Made by a program: the position numbers and the translations under genes. Below, piece by piece: positions 63,883-64,000 of a stretch of DNA of 64,000 nucleotides (its first letter is position 1; every line of letters begins with the position of its first letter). The notes under the pieces were generated by a model that was not told the origin of the DNA, searched no databases, and was given only the letters and a program-made list of their open reading frames with translations. The stretch spans positions 1 through 64,000 of the forward strand of contig NZ_JACIGK010000009.1 in the NCBI RefSeq assembly GCF_014197915.1, in the 5' to 3' direction. This DNA is from Roseospira visakhapatnamensis. Lineage in GTDB: Bacteria > Pseudomonadota > Alphaproteobacteria > Rhodospirillales > Rhodospirillaceae.

Positions 63883-64000
63883 GATCGTCTCGATCTCGGA
63901 ATCGCGCGTGGCGCGGTAGCTGAGGATCAGCATCCAGATTCCGTTGATCAGGAATTCCAGCCCCACCAGCACACCCAGCAGCCACGCGGACACCACCGGC
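63880..64000 (-). CDS. HdeD-like (DUF308) membrane protein, C-terminal part
   Basis: Only the last 39 codons lie in the window; the gene continues beyond base 64000. The readable end is WLLGVLVGLEFLINGIWML, then ILSYRATRDSEIETI and a TAG stop. A Gly-rich last helix with NGIWM and a short charged tail is typical of HdeD/DUF308 acid-resistance-type membrane proteins. The call rests on this short piece. The stop codon lies in the end of repeat copy D. Confidence 0.6.
   Translation of the reverse strand, partial: PVVSAWLLGVLVGLEFLINGIWMLILSYRATRDSEIETI

Noticed and set aside
1-64000. CRISPR arrays, prophage genes, intact transposases
   Set aside because: No regularly spaced repeats, no Cas, integrase, phage structural or transposase product was found; only short palindromic elements are present.

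Overview
This window comes from a high-GC alphaproteobacterium, most likely a Rhodospirillales / Rhodospirillaceae member related to purple non-sulfur bacteria. Three things point there. Gene blocks dgt-argS-SPOR-nagZ-scpA-scpB and rpsB-tsf-pyrH-frr-uppS-cdsA-dxr-rseP-bamA-skp-fabZ-lpxA-lpxI/lpxB are alphaproteobacterial. An ECF sigma factor / ChrR pair of the kind that controls the singlet-oxygen response sits next to a cfa-type methyltransferase operon. The window is also rich in PAS, EAL and hybrid-kinase signalling genes. It looks like ordinary chromosome: no prophage, CRISPR array or intact insertion sequence was seen.

Layout. 0.1-7.6 kb (+): dNTPase, ArgRS, a SPOR cell-envelope protein, NagZ, a site-2-type protease and the condensin partners ScpA/ScpB. 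7.6-8.3 kb: a ParD/ParE-type toxin-antitoxin pair with a palindromic operator, lying where tatABC often follows scpB. 8.3-14.1 kb (-): an operon of FAD amine oxidoreductase, DUF1365, cyclopropane-type methyltransferase, GPH-type transporter and DUF3833. It diverges from rpoE-chrR (14.6-15.8 kb, +), and matching ECF promoter motifs face both ways. 15.8-21.8 kb (-): a compact signalling locus of two response regulators, a transmembrane hybrid kinase, a REC-EAL protein and a small DHp-like protein. 22.2-38.2 kb (-): lipid A, fatty-acid, outer-membrane assembly, isoprenoid, phospholipid and translation genes. This block has an LpxI-LpxB fusion, lacks lpxD, and holds MITE-like palindromes between genes. 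38.4-39.7 kb (-): a TPR-methyltransferase. 39.9-50.5 kb (+): a second signalling locus of a BMP-type periplasmic binding protein, a membrane PAS protein with no output domain, a 1797-aa hybrid kinase with tandem HPt domains and a second REC-EAL protein. 50.5-52.0 kb: a CaCA-type exchanger and tRNA-Ser(GCU). 52.4-57.0 kb (-): moaE, moaD, moeA, pgsA, uvrC. 57.0-57.7 kb: a long non-coding region with DnaA-box-like motifs beside an AT-rich tract, a candidate oriC. 57.7-59.1 kb (-): folB and a pteridine-reductase-like SDR. 59.1-62.6 kb (-): a translationally coupled set of two DUF1538 membrane proteins, a PII-like protein, a CBS protein and a CaCA exchanger, with a run of strong hairpins between the two DUF1538 genes. 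62.7-64.0 kb: an ExoD-like protein, a second copy of the repeat element, and the C-terminus of an HdeD-like protein cut by the window edge.

How the genes work together. The 22-38 kb block couples translation, ribosome recycling, isoprenoid and phospholipid supply to building of the outer membrane. The RpoE-ChrR pair probably drives the adjacent lipid-modifying operon under photo-oxidative stress. The two signalling loci each end in an EAL-type c-di-GMP phosphodiesterase candidate, so both probably feed into c-di-GMP lowering; no GGDEF protein is seen in the window. The 59-62.6 kb set looks like a sensed and regulated cation-transport module.
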